A stretch of 64,000 nt of DNA from Microbulbifer elongatus (GTDB lineage: Bacteria; Pseudomonadota; Gammaproteobacteria; Pseudomonadales; Cellvibrionaceae): positions 1,845,501 to 1,909,500 of the forward strand of contig NZ_CP088953.1 in NCBI RefSeq assembly GCF_021165935.1, in the 5' to 3' direction. Both the position numbers and the translations under genes were made by a program. Position 1 is the first letter of the stretch; each line of letters begins with the position of its first letter. The notes under the pieces are model-generated. The model did not search any database. It saw nothing but the letters and a program-made list of their open reading frames with translations, and had not been told where the DNA came from. Positions 8,205 to 16,810 of this stretch are shown piece by piece.

Positions 8205-10402
8205 ACTGGCTAACCGCACTGGGGGACTGGGTCGACCAGCGACTGCCGATCTACCGCGCGTGGGATACCCATATGGGTAAATACTACGCGCCCAAGAACT
8301 TTAACCTGTGGTACTTCTTTGGTGTGCTCTCCATGCTGGTTCTGGTGAACCAGCTGCTGACCGGTATCTGGCTGGTCATGAGCTACTCGCCCACCGCAGA
8401 CGGCGCCTTCGCCTCTGTGGAATACATCATGCGCGATGTGGAAATGGGGTGGATCATCCGCTACCTGCACTCCACCGGTGCCTCCGCTTTCTTTGTGGTG
8501 GTCTACCTGCACATGTTCCGCGGTCTGATGTACGGCTCCTACAAGCCGCCCCGTGAACTGGTGTGGATCTTCGGTATGTGTATCTATCTGGTGCTGATGG
8601 CGGAAGCCTTTATGGGCTACGTACTGCCCTGGGGCCAGATGTCCTACTGGGGGGCCCAGGTGATCGTATCCCTGTTTGGCGCCATTCCGGTGGTGGGTGA
8701 AGATCTGGTGCAATGGATTCGCGGAGATTACCTGATTTCCGGTATTACTCTGACGCGCTTCTTCTCCCTGCACGTGATCGCACTGCCGCTGGTACTGGTG
8801 CTGCTGGTAGTGCTGCATATCCTGGCGCTGCACGAAGTGGGCTCCAATAACCCCGACGGCATCGAGATCAAAAAGAACAAAGACGAAAACGGTGTGCCGC
8901 TGGATGGAGTCGCCTTCCACCCATACTACACCGTGCACGACCTGGTGGGCGTGGCGGTATTCCTGTTCGCCTTCTGCGTGGTGGTGTTCTTCTTCCCGGA
9001 AATGGGTGGTTTCTTCCTCGAGTACGCCAACTTTGAAGAGGCGAACCCGCTGAAGACACCGGAGCATATTGCCCCGGTATGGTATTTCACCCCGTTCTAC
9101 GCGGTGCTGCGCGCGGTGACCATCGATATCGGCCCGCTGACCGCCAAATTCCTCGGTCTGGTGGCCATGGGTGCGGCCATCGCGATCCTGTTTGTGCTGC
9201 CGTGGCTGGATAAGAGCCCGGTGCGCTCCATCCGCTACAAAGGCTGGCTGCCGAAAGTACTGCTGATGGTGTTTGCGGCGATCTTCATCATTCTGGGTTA
9301 CCTGGGTGTGAAATCTCCGACTCCGGGGCGTAACTTCCTGGCGCAGGTCGCGACCCTGTTCTACTTCGCGTTCTTTGTGACCATGCCGATCTGGACCAAT
9401 CCGACCACCCGCAAGGGCCTGGCCTCCTGGATTGTGAGCGGCGCCTTCGGTTTCCTGTTCCTGTGGATGGCAGTGGTCAACTTCAAGGCGAGCCTGTTTG
9501 TATTCGCCATGGCCATGGTGTTTGCGGTGTTCTTCGCGATTCTGCCGTGGCTGACCAGCCGTGATGTGGTACACCCGGAGCCCGCGCGCGTTACCAGTCC
9601 GTCCAGCACCAAATCGTTCATTCTGTTGATGACCGGTATCATTTCTGTGCTGCTGCTGACGTTTGTTCCGATCAAGGCGGTGGGTGCGGAAAGCTCTGTC
9701 GAGCTGGATTACATCAAGACCGACCTGACCGACAAACCCTCGCTGCAGCGTGGTGCCAAGTACTTCGTCAACTATTGCATGGGGTGTCACAGTGCCAACT
9801 TTTCCCGCTGGGAGCGGGTGGCCACCGACCTGGAGATCCCCAACGAGCTGATGCTGCAGAATCTGGTTCTGGGTGACGACAAGATCGGCGATCTGATGGA
9901 GATCGCCATGAAGCCGGAAGACTCCAAAGTCTGGTTTGGTGCCACTCCGCCGGATCTGACCCTGGTGGCCCGCGCCCGCTCACCAGAATGGCTGTACACT
10001 TACCTGCGGAGCTTCTACAAAGATGACAGTCGGCCGCTGGGTGTGAACAACAAGGTGTTCCCGAATGTCGGTATGCCCCATGTACTGATGGAGTTGCAGG
10101 GGTTGCCAGAGTGCGCCCCGGGCCCCAAGCGCGACCACGGTAAGATCGTGCGCGACGAAATGGGCAACCCGATCATGGATGCCAACTGCGGCAGTCTGAA
10201 AGTGGGGGATGTGAAAGGCTCCATGACCGACGTGGAGTACGACCAGGCGGTCTATGATCTGGTCAATTTCATGGAATACATCGCCGAGCCGATGGCAGAG
10301 ACCCGCAAGCGCGTCGGTTTCTACGTACTGGCGTTTATTCTGGTGTTCTTCATCTTCGCCTGGTTGCTGAACCGCGAATATTGGAAAGACGTGCACCACT
10401 AA
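8201..10402 (+). CDS. petBC: Fused cytochrome b / cytochrome c1 of the bc1 complex
   Basis: A 733-residue open frame joins what are usually two genes. Residues 1 to about 415 are cytochrome b: the haem histidines are His90/His104 and His191/His206, and the Qo loop has PVWY in place of PEWY. Two further hydrophobic segments follow (about 405-460). Around residues 476-496 there is a signal-peptide-like stretch ending AVGA, and then cytochrome c1 with the haem-binding CMGCH at 526-530, a Met-containing GMPHVLMEL region and a C-terminal anchor helix (about 708-726). The arrangement resembles rhizobial fbcH, where one precursor is cut by signal peptidase into b and c1; cleavage after Ala496 is therefore inferred. 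The reading frame is uninterrupted, with no sign of a lost stop. Confidence 0.94.
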   Translation: MNWLTALGDWVDQRLPIYRAWDTHMGKYYAPKNFNLWYFFGVLSMLVLVNQLLTGIWLVMSYSPTADGAFASVEYIMRDVEMGWIIRYLHSTGASAFFVVVYLHMFRGLMYGSYKPPRELVWIFGMCIYLVLMAEAFMGYVLPWGQMSYWGAQVIVSLFGAIPVVGEDLVQWIRGDYLISGITLTRFFSLHVIALPLVLVLLVVLHILALHEVGSNNPDGIEIKKNKDENGVPLDGVAFHPYYTVHDLVGVAVFLFAFCVVVFFFPEMGGFFLEYANFEEANPLKTPEHIAPVWYFTPFYAVLRAVTIDIGPLTAKFLGLVAMGAAIAILFVLPWLDKSPVRSIRYKGWLPKVLLMVFAAIFIILGYLGVKSPTPGRNFLAQVATLFYFAFFVTMPIWTNPTTRKGLASWIVSGAFGFLFLWMAVVNFKASLFVFAMAMVFAVFFAILPWLTSRDVVHPEPARVTSPSSTKSFILLMTGIISVLLLTFVPIKAVGAESSVELDYIKTDLTDKPSLQRGAKYFVNYCMGCHSANFSRWERVATDLEIPNELMLQNLVLGDDKIGDLMEIAMKPEDSKVWFGATPPDLTLVARARSPEWLYTYLRSFYKDDSRPLGVNNKVFPNVGMPHVLMELQGLPECAPGPKRDHGKIVRDEMGNPIMDANCGSLKVGDVKGSMTDVEYDQAVYDLVNFMEYIAEPMAETRKRVGFYVLAFILVFFIFAWLLNREYWKDVHH

Positions 10403-10526
10403 GCGCAAGCCAGTGACATTTCCGGGTGGTGGGCCGCCGGTATACCGGCATCAGTCCGCCGCCCGTTTTCCGTTTTGTATAGTTGGCCTGGAATCGTTCC
10501 GGCCAGTAGATTGAGGTAGTTCCATA

Positions 10527-11156
10527 ATGGGTGTGCCGACCAACAAGCGCTCCTCCATGACCTTCTTTTCTGACGGTCGTTGTCACTTCAGCCATCGGGT
10601 ACGTATCGTCCTGGCGGAAAAAGGTGTTTCCGTAGAGATCATCGACGTCGATCCCGATGACAAACCGGCGGAACTCGCCGACCTCAACCCCTATAACTCC
10701 CTACCCACCCTGGTGGATCGCGACCTGGTGCTGTTCGAGACCAAGGTCATGATGGAGTACCTGGACGAGCGTTTCCCGCATCCTCCACTGCTGCCGGTCT
10801 ATCCGGTTGCCCGAGCTCAGAGCCGCCAGATCATGCATCGTATCGAGCGCGACTGGTGCCCGCTGGTGGACAAGATTCTGGCAGGGGGCAAAGATGCCGC
10901 AGCGGCGCGCAAAGATCTGCGTGACAGCTTTGTGGGTATCGCGCCGATGTTTACCGACCTGCCGTACTTCTTTAACGAGGAGTTCTCGCTGGTCGACTGC
11001 TGTATGGCTCCGCTGCTGTGGCGCCTGGACCAGCTGGAAATCGCCCTGCCGAAAACCAAGCAGGCCAAGCCACTGCTGGACTATATGGATCGTCTGTTTG
11101 AGCGCGAAGCCTTCCAGCAGAGCCTGACCGAGTACGAACGCGAAATGCGCGCCTGA
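10527..11156 (+). CDS. sspA: Stringent starvation protein A
   Basis: A 209-residue glutathione-S-transferase-fold protein that binds RNA polymerase in E. coli and supports stationary-phase and acid-stress gene expression. The thioredoxin-like half carries [20 protein letters not shown] and [16 protein letters not shown]; the helical half includes [16 protein letters not shown]. The surface motif [14 protein letters not shown] corresponds to the conserved SspA pocket. It sits between petBC and sspB, the conserved gammaproteobacterial order; sspB begins 9 bases after its stop. Confidence 0.95.
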   Translation: MGVPTNKRSSMTFFSDGRCHFSHRVRIVLAEKGVSVEIIDVDPDDKPAELADLNPYNSLPTLVDRDLVLFETKVMMEYLDERFPHPPLLPVYPVARAQSRQIMHRIERDWCPLVDKILAGGKDAAAARKDLRDSFVGIAPMFTDLPYFFNEEFSLVDCCMAPLLWRLDQLEIALPKTKQAKPLLDYMDRLFEREAFQQSLTEYEREMRA

Positions 11157-11164
11157 GGTGCTGA

Positions 11165-11572
11165 TTGAATAAGCCGCCGATGACCTCCAACCGCCCGTAT
11201 CTGTTGCGGGCGTTTTACGAGTGGATCACCGACAACAAGTGCACACCCTATCTGCTGGTGGACACCCACCTGAATGGCGTGCTGGTACCCCAGCAGCACG
11301 TCAATGAGGATGGGCAGATTGTGCTCAACGTGTCGGAAACCGCGGTGATGGGGCTCACCATGGATAACTATGCAATCCGCTTTAACGCGCGTTTTGGCGG
11401 AGTGCCTACCGACATTCAGGTGCCGGTAGGTGCGGTGGTGGGGATCTATGCCCGCGAAAACGGTCAGGGAATGGTGTTTGAGCCCGAAGAAACGCCGGAA
11501 CCACCAGAACCCACGCCGCCGACCACCCTCAAGAAGCCCTCGAAAAAGCCTGCCCTGCGCGTCGTCAAGTAG
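11165..11572 (+). CDS. sspB: ClpXP adaptor SspB
   Basis: SspB delivers ssrA-tagged proteins and the RseA fragment to ClpXP. The 135-residue protein starts RPYLLRAFYEWITDN, has the dimer/ssrA-binding body with GQIVLNVSETAV and IRFNARFGGVP, then an acidic/proline-rich linker and the C-terminal ClpX-binding tail PALRVVK, identical to that of E. coli. The TTG at 11165 has GAGGTG (11155-11160) at correct spacing and overlaps the end of sspA; an ATG at 11180 is an alternative without a ribosome site. RseA degradation ties it functionally to AlgW elsewhere in the window. Confidence 0.95.
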   Translation: MNKPPMTSNRPYLLRAFYEWITDNKCTPYLLVDTHLNGVLVPQQHVNEDGQIVLNVSETAVMGLTMDNYAIRFNARFGGVPTDIQVPVGAVVGIYARENGQGMVFEPEETPEPPEPTPPTTLKKPSKKPALRVVK

Positions 11573-11778
11573 CGCATCGGGGTGCCGGTCGATACTCCCG
11601 TGGGAGGGTCGGCCGGTTCGGCTCTCCTCCTAAATGTCCATTTTTGTCGCCAAATCCCCGACGGGGTGAACTCAATCGCGCACTGGCGTAAAAATTGACG
11701 CAGGAATCCTGTTATGCATTGGTGAATTGACCGGGCCCTTCCGATACTGCAATCAAGCGGTGTACAGGAGGACCCCAA

Positions 11779-12402
11779 GTGAAATTACTGAGCCATACCA
11801 TTGGCATATTTACCAATCCTGACAAAGAGTGGCAGTCCATCCGCGCGGACAAACACTCGTTTCTGCAGGTTTTTCTGAGCCACGTTCCGATCCTGGCACT
11901 GATCCCGTGTATCGCCGGCTATATCGGCGTGACCCAGGTGGGTTTTGAGCTGGGGGGGCATGTGTCCAAACTGACCCCGGCCAGTGCCGGCAGTCTCGCG
12001 GTTGTGACCTACCTGGCGTTGTTGATCGGGATTTATCTGGTTGGGGAATTTATCAACTGGATGGCCAAGGCCTACGGTGTCGAAGGGGATGAGCCAACCC
12101 GTCACTATGAGGGCACTGCGCTCGCGGTCTTTGTTACCACACCGGTGCTGTTGTCAGGAATTGTGATGATTTATCCCCACCTGTGGCTGGTGGTGTCGGT
12201 GATGGGACTGGCAGCGATCTACTCTGTTTACCTGCTGTATGAGGGTATCCCCATTCTGATGAACATGAGTAAAGAGCGCGCATTCCTCTACGCCAGCGCG
12301 GTACTGACCATTGGTCTTGTTGGCATGGTCACAATCATGATCTGTTCGGTGATCATCTGGACCATGGGCGTAGGGCCGGTATATCAGCATCACTATCAAT
12401 GA
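11779..12402 (+). CDS. Yip1-family inner-membrane protein
   Basis: A 207-residue protein with about five membrane helices (roughly 35-55, 73-95, 111-130, 135-155, 168-195). The start MKLLSHTIGIFTNPDKEW and the layout match the bacterial Yip1 domain family (PF04893), members of which have no settled function. GTG 11779 follows a strong CAGGAGGA site. It was transcribed toward a terminator now split by an IS4 element. Confidence 0.82.
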   Translation: MKLLSHTIGIFTNPDKEWQSIRADKHSFLQVFLSHVPILALIPCIAGYIGVTQVGFELGGHVSKLTPASAGSLAVVTYLALLIGIYLVGEFINWMAKAYGVEGDEPTRHYEGTALAVFVTTPVLLSGIVMIYPHLWLVVSVMGLAAIYSVYLLYEGIPILMNMSKERAFLYASAVLTIGLVGMVTIMICSVIIWTMGVGPVYQHHYQ

Positions 12403-12432
12403 TGCGGATTCCGGGTGGGAGCACACAAAAGC

Positions 12433-12445
12433 CGGCATTTATGCC
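12433..12445. repeat. Left 13-bp target-site duplication of the IS4 element
   Basis: CGGCATTTATGCC at 12433-12445 is repeated exactly at 13842-13854 on the other side of the element. Joining the flanks restores a perfect 15-bp-stem terminator (ACACAAAAGCCGGCA, TTTA loop, complement) between the convergent Yip1 and M48 genes. Confidence 0.93.
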
Positions 12446-12458
12446 TAATGCTGTTCAC

Positions 12459-13760
12459 TTAAGCGGAGCAGCACGACGATTCACCGGATAGCGGGTTTTG
12501 CTGATCTTTACCGTCCTCTAAAAACAGGTTCCCAATCCCCGCCCTAAGCTCCGATAAGCGCGCTCCAGTTCTTGATAATGGCTGAGCCGCGGCCATGACA
12601 ATCAGCTGCGCAGCAATATACTGGCATGCGAACTTAAAGCGTATCCTGGCTGGGTTTCCCCCGTGAGCGACCGCTGCCTGGCTTGCCTCTCGACGTATCA
12701 CGTTGTACGCCAACAGTAGCCCCCACACTTCCTGATAAACCAGTTCCACGGTCTTGCTACGTAGGGTGACGGCGTTGTGCTGCATGGAACTTTTGATGTC
12801 ACGGAAGCCGATTTCGATTTCCCAGCGCTCTTGGTAGAGCTTCGCGACGGCTTTAGTGCCGTAAGTATCTGCCGGTAGCGAGGTAAATACCGTTTTGTTT
12901 TTGCCATTATGCTTGTAGCTCACTGCTCGAACTTCCCAGTACTCGGGAAGGGCCGGATTGCGCTTCCGAGCCTGGGGGGAGACCTTCATTCGCAGTAGTC
13001 GATCATTTTTGTTGTAGACCTCCACTGTCTCACTGACCAGGCCTTTGCGCTCGGGGATCAGCCAGTGGCGTTGCGTGTTCTGATCCGCCCACCGCAGCAA
13101 AAGGTCTGCACTCCAAAAACCCTTATCAAACAGGGTTACGGAGGCTTCCGGCACCTGATTCATAAACTCATCGGCCAGGCGTATTTCGCTGCGTCGGTAA
13201 GGGCTTAGCTCTGCATTCAGAAGTACATGTGAACGTACGTTCATTAGAGCAACCAGGCGCATAAGAGGGTACGGAGTTTGCCGGTTTGTGCTCGTGTTAC
13301 CGGAGCCAAAATGATCTCGCAGCTCAGGAGTATCTTGAGTGCGCAACAGCGCGCCATCGACAGCGAGAACTTGCAATCCTCGCCATTCATCTTCGGGGTA
13401 ACGCTCATGTCCCCAGTGCACCCCGGTACGTTGAAATAGCCACTGAACGGGGTTAGCACCAAGACGCTGTCGCGCCTTTGATACCCCGCTTGGGGCCAAC
13501 AGGCTATCGTTCGCGAGCCCCTGAGCACAGATATTGAGCCTGCGGGCAACTTCTGAGACCGGTTCATTCCTGAACAGGGCCATGCCCAGCACGAGCCAGA
13601 GTACCTGATCGGCGGGAAGTCGACGGCGGCGAATAGTAGCTTGCGAGGATAACTGCAGAGCGGAATCCACCCATTCAACGGGAATGTTCTGGGTGAAGGT
13701 ACTCAGGTCACAGAAGGACTGGAGGGCATCAATATCGAAGAGAGACTGCTGAAGAGACAC
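12459..13760 (-). CDS. IS4-family DDE transposase
   Basis: A 433-residue transposase with the IS4 N-terminal domain, then the DDE core: Asp135 (VLAVDGALLR), Asp212 (TLFDKGFWSADL) and Glu316 in the signature Y309-x2-R312-x3-E316-x6-K323 (YQERWEIEIGFRDIK). Length is normal and no frameshift is present. The start is GTG 13760, with no recognisable ribosome site and a hairpin-plus-U-tract immediately upstream, which suggests low, insulated expression. Confidence 0.95.
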   Translation of the reverse strand: MSLQQSLFDIDALQSFCDLSTFTQNIPVEWVDSALQLSSQATIRRRRLPADQVLWLVLGMALFRNEPVSEVARRLNICAQGLANDSLLAPSGVSKARQRLGANPVQWLFQRTGVHWGHERYPEDEWRGLQVLAVDGALLRTQDTPELRDHFGSGNTSTNRQTPYPLMRLVALMNVRSHVLLNAELSPYRRSEIRLADEFMNQVPEASVTLFDKGFWSADLLLRWADQNTQRHWLIPERKGLVSETVEVYNKNDRLLRMKVSPQARKRNPALPEYWEVRAVSYKHNGKNKTVFTSLPADTYGTKAVAKLYQERWEIEIGFRDIKSSMQHNAVTLRSKTVELVYQEVWGLLLAYNVIRREASQAAVAHGGNPARIRFKFACQYIAAQLIVMAAAQPLSRTGARLSELRAGIGNLFLEDGKDQQNPLSGESSCCSA

Positions 13761-13797
13761 AAAAAAATCCGGTTTCCTGATCTGGAAACCGGATTTT
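13761..13797 (-). terminator. Intrinsic terminator abutting the transposase start
   Basis: Perfect 14-bp stem (13764-13777 with 13784-13797, six-base loop). Read on the minus strand it is followed by a T run that ends directly at the GTG start codon. It would stop transcription entering the element from outside. Confidence 0.85.
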
Positions 13798-13841
13798 CCG
13801 GGGCCCCACCTTAGGCTGCAATGCTTAAGTGAACAGCATTA

Positions 13842-13854
13842 CGGCATTTATGCC
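13842..13854. repeat. Right 13-bp target-site duplication of the IS4 element
   Basis: Exact copy of 12433-12445. The remaining CGGCA-TTTA-TGCCG hairpin with GCTTTT after it may keep weak terminator activity. Confidence 0.93.
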
Positions 13855-13912
13855 GGCTTTTGTGTTTTTCGTACCGGCTCAGATCACAAGCCGGTAGCGC
13901 TTTTGCGCGTCA

Positions 13913-15949
13913 TCAGCTGGCGCTGGCCGTTTCAGTGGTCGGCACGCCCCCGGCTTGCGGCCGAGACGACGTAAAACATTCGGGAATCGGGGGCATGGGG
14001 CAGTCCAGGCAATCGGCCAGGGCCCGGAGCAGTTCCACTTCATTGCCGCCGATTACCCCATCGTGGGCGAGAGTGGTGGCCAGGGCTTTGAGGAGCCCCG
14101 GCTTGTGCAGGGGAGAGGTATCCCGCGCGATGGCGACCGCCTTGTCCAGCCGCTGCAGGGAGATGTCTGCGCGAGCGGGCAATGGGGCGGGGGACAGCTT
14201 CAGCGCGCTGCAGCCTGCCTCAAACGCGCGCTTCGCGTGCAGATAGTTATCGCAATCGGCGTGGGCCATGGTCGCCAGCAGAAACTGTTGGGCGTCTGCA
14301 ATGGCCTGGCTGGAGCCTTTGCGGTTACCGAGCTTGCGGTGTTGATCCGGGTTCGTCTCCAGTCCGTGCATCAGAACGCGGTACAGTGCCCACTCCCAGA
14401 TTTCCACTTTGCCGTCGGCGCGCAACAGCTTGATGACATTGCGTTTGAATATATGAAACTGCTGCGGTGCAAGCGACTTGAGTGCGGGAATGCACAGGTC
14501 AATCAGCGGCAAGCGGTAGTGTTGCGATGTGCTGGCGAGTACCGGGGCGAGCTTGTGGAATTCCCGGAGTACCGCGGGGTGGGCAATCTGCGTCAGTAGG
14601 GTGCGCTGCGCTTCGCGGTGTGCGCATTGCTCCTCACTTGAACCGCTGTTGCTGGCGTGATCCATCAGCAGGCCGTATACCAGTGCGCGGGCGGAAAATG
14701 GATCGTGTGCGGCGGCCTTCAGTGGCGCCGGGATATCCGCCAGTATCGCCTGCCCCAACACATGTTGCTGATGGGTCGGCTGGGCAATGTTGTTGTCAAC
14801 GACCTCCAGAACTTTCTCCAGCCGCGCCTGATAGCTTTCACCGGATCCGCTGCCTGTGCCCCCATGCATCTGGGAAACCTGTGCCGCGGCATCACCACGC
14901 AACGTGGCCGCTGCGGGGGTGGGCGTCGGGCTTCCATCGCCGCTGCCACTCCATTGGGGATCCAGGCGCGAGATACGGGCGTCCAGCGGCGGGTGGGTGG
15001 CAAACAGGCCGAGCAGGCTGCTTTTCAGTCCGCTGGCAAAATACATGTGGCTGAACTCGCTGGCATTGGCGGCCTGCAGGCGGGACCCTCCGCTGTGCTG
15101 CCCGATTTTTTTCAGGGCGCCGGCAATGCCCCGGCTATTGCGGGTAAATTGCACGGCAGAGGCGTCCGCCAGGTATTCGCGCTGGCGGCTGACCGCAGAT
15201 TTGATCAGGTTGCCGAAGAAAGTGCCGGTATAGCCAATGACCACCAGCCCGGCGCCAATGCCGAACAGCGCCGCACGGCCCCGGTTATCTCTGCCGCTGC
15301 TCCAGTAGCTGCCTCGCAGTAGCCAACTGCCCAGTAAACCGATAATCAGGATGCCGTGCAGGAGGCCAACAATGCGCAGGTTCATACGCATATCGCCATT
15401 GAAGATATGGCTGAACTCGTGCGCCACTACACCCTGTAATTCATCGCGGCTCAGCTGCTCGATGCAGCCGCGGGTGAGCCCCACCACCGCATCGCCCTGG
15501 GCATAACCTGCGGCAAAGGCGTTGATGGCATCGTCTTCGAGGATGTAGACGTCCGGTACCGGAGTGCCGGAGGCCAGTGCCATTTCTTCCACCACATTGA
15601 GTGCCCGCTGCTCGGCGGGGTTTTGCGGGGAGATGTTGATCTTGCGTCCGCCGAGAGACTCTGCAATGGCCTGACCGCCGGCGGACAGCTGGCGCAGCCG
15701 AAACAGGCTGGCGAGACCGATAATGGCGGTAATGGTAATCGCGATACCGGCGATGGTGTCCCAGCCCAGGTTGCCGAGCATCGACATCAGCGATGTGTCG
15801 GTGGCCGGATTGCGCAGGTCAGAGTAGCCGGTAAGCATCGCCACAAACAGGGTTGTGATGGCAACCAATCCGACGACGGCGGCAAAAAACAGGGCAATCA
15901 ACAGGGTGCTGTTGCGTCTGGCGCGGTCCTGATATTCGAAAAAGTTCAT
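13913..15949 (-). CDS. M48-family membrane metallopeptidase with TerB-like C-terminal region
   Basis: A 678-residue protein. The N-terminal half is an HtpX-like M48 peptidase: two membrane helices (about 17-38 and 63-84), zinc motif HEFSH (His177-His181), two more hydrophobic segments (about 196-212 and 230-250), and the third-ligand region REYLADASAVQFT. After THPPLDARI there is a Ser/Gly/Pro linker and a ~300-residue soluble extension. Within it, KLLRADGKVEIWEWALY and TLAHDGVIGGNEVELLRAL look like the acidic helix-loop repeats of TerB-like domains; this is a pattern judgement. It follows lemA by 19 bases, a recurrent LemA-M48 pair. Probable role is membrane protein quality control; substrate unknown. 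Confidence 0.88.
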   Translation of the reverse strand: MNFFEYQDRARRNSTLLIALFFAAVVGLVAITTLFVAMLTGYSDLRNPATDTSLMSMLGNLGWDTIAGIAITITAIIGLASLFRLRQLSAGGQAIAESLGGRKINISPQNPAEQRALNVVEEMALASGTPVPDVYILEDDAINAFAAGYAQGDAVVGLTRGCIEQLSRDELQGVVAHEFSHIFNGDMRMNLRIVGLLHGILIIGLLGSWLLRGSYWSSGRDNRGRAALFGIGAGLVVIGYTGTFFGNLIKSAVSRQREYLADASAVQFTRNSRGIAGALKKIGQHSGGSRLQAANASEFSHMYFASGLKSSLLGLFATHPPLDARISRLDPQWSGSGDGSPTPTPAAATLRGDAAAQVSQMHGGTGSGSGESYQARLEKVLEVVDNNIAQPTHQQHVLGQAILADIPAPLKAAAHDPFSARALVYGLLMDHASNSGSSEEQCAHREAQRTLLTQIAHPAVLREFHKLAPVLASTSQHYRLPLIDLCIPALKSLAPQQFHIFKRNVIKLLRADGKVEIWEWALYRVLMHGLETNPDQHRKLGNRKGSSQAIADAQQFLLATMAHADCDNYLHAKRAFEAGCSALKLSPAPLPARADISLQRLDKAVAIARDTSPLHKPGLLKALATTLAHDGVIGGNEVELLRALADCLDCPMPPIPECFTSSRPQAGGVPTTETASAS

Positions 15950-15968
15950 GGGCGGTACCAGTCCCTGC

Positions 15969-16565
15969 TCAGAACTCTACGCGCGGAGCGGTCTGAATAA
16001 CCTCGGAATCTGCAAACTCCAGCAGTTCGCCATTTTCCCGGTGGCCAAAAAAGCCGGCAAAAAAGACGGGCGGGAAGCTCTGGCGAAAGATGTTGTAGCT
16101 GGTGACTCCATCATTGAAAGCCTGGCGCGCGAAGGCGACCTTGTTCTCAGTGCTGGTCAGCTCTTCCATCACTTGCTGGATGGTCTGATTGGCCTTCAGG
16201 TCCGGGTAGGCTTCCATGACCACATTGAGTCGCCCCAGGGCGTTGCTGAGCAACCCTTCCGCGTTCCCCAGGTCGGCAATGGCCGATGCACTGCCGGGAT
16301 TGTTTGCGGCCGCCTTCAGGCCGGCGAGGGCGGAGTTGCGCGCGGCAATCACTGCTTCGAGGGTTTCGCGTTCGTGCTTGAGGTATCCGCGGGCGGACTC
16401 CACCAGGTTGGGGATAAGATCGTAGCGGCGTTTCAGCTGTACTTCGATCTGGGCAAACGCGTTTTCGTAGCGGTGCTTCAGTGACACCAGCTTGTTGTAG
16501 ATGCTGATCACGTAGAGTACCAGCGCGGCAATGATTACAAGCCAGATGATGGTTGAAATGTCCAT
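15969..16565 (-). CDS. lemA: LemA family protein
   Basis: A 198-residue LemA protein: one N-terminal membrane helix (MDISTIIWLVIIAALVLYVI) followed by a four-helix bundle. The signature LKRRYDLIPNLVESARGYLKHE and the end ...YNIFRQSFPPVFFAGFFG are typical. ATG 16565 is chosen because homology starts there; the frame extends 16 codons upstream without conservation. The ribosome site is weak. It forms an apparent operon with the downstream M48 peptidase. LemA function remains poorly defined, though the pairing with M48 peptidases is widespread. Confidence 0.92.
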   Translation of the reverse strand: MDISTIIWLVIIAALVLYVISIYNKLVSLKHRYENAFAQIEVQLKRRYDLIPNLVESARGYLKHERETLEAVIAARNSALAGLKAAANNPGSASAIADLGNAEGLLSNALGRLNVVMEAYPDLKANQTIQQVMEELTSTENKVAFARQAFNDGVTSYNIFRQSFPPVFFAGFFGHRENGELLEFADSEVIQTAPRVEF

Positions 16566-16810
16566 GGGATTCCGGATTCCAGATTGTAGAGATAAAGCCG
16601 GTGGAGGGCGCAATTGGCAGATCGGTCAGTGGGATTGATCTGTATCGGTTTATTCCACCATTGCGCCAGATACTACCATGAGCAATACAACGAAGGGTGG
16701 ATGGTCATCTCATGGTGCACCTGGGTTATAATTCACCACCAAATCTGGACTTGGCGCAATAGTGGTCAGTCATTTGCGGCGATTTCCGTTAAATATGGAG
16801 AGAAAACAGC

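Larger units (their letters stand above)
12446..13841 (-). mobile_element. Complete IS4-family insertion sequence (1396 bp)
   Basis: Bounded by perfect 19-bp inverted repeats (12446-12464 and 13823-13841; outer end TAATGCTGTTCACTTAAGC) and 13-bp direct repeats, as expected for IS4 elements. It contains a single intact transposase gene on the minus strand whose stop codon lies within the left repeat. Intact ends, target duplication and gene indicate a recent or still mobile copy. Confidence 0.95.

Noticed and set aside
8210..9790. 526-codon open frame antisense to petBC
   Set aside because: His/Gln-rich antisense shadow; no start signal or homology.
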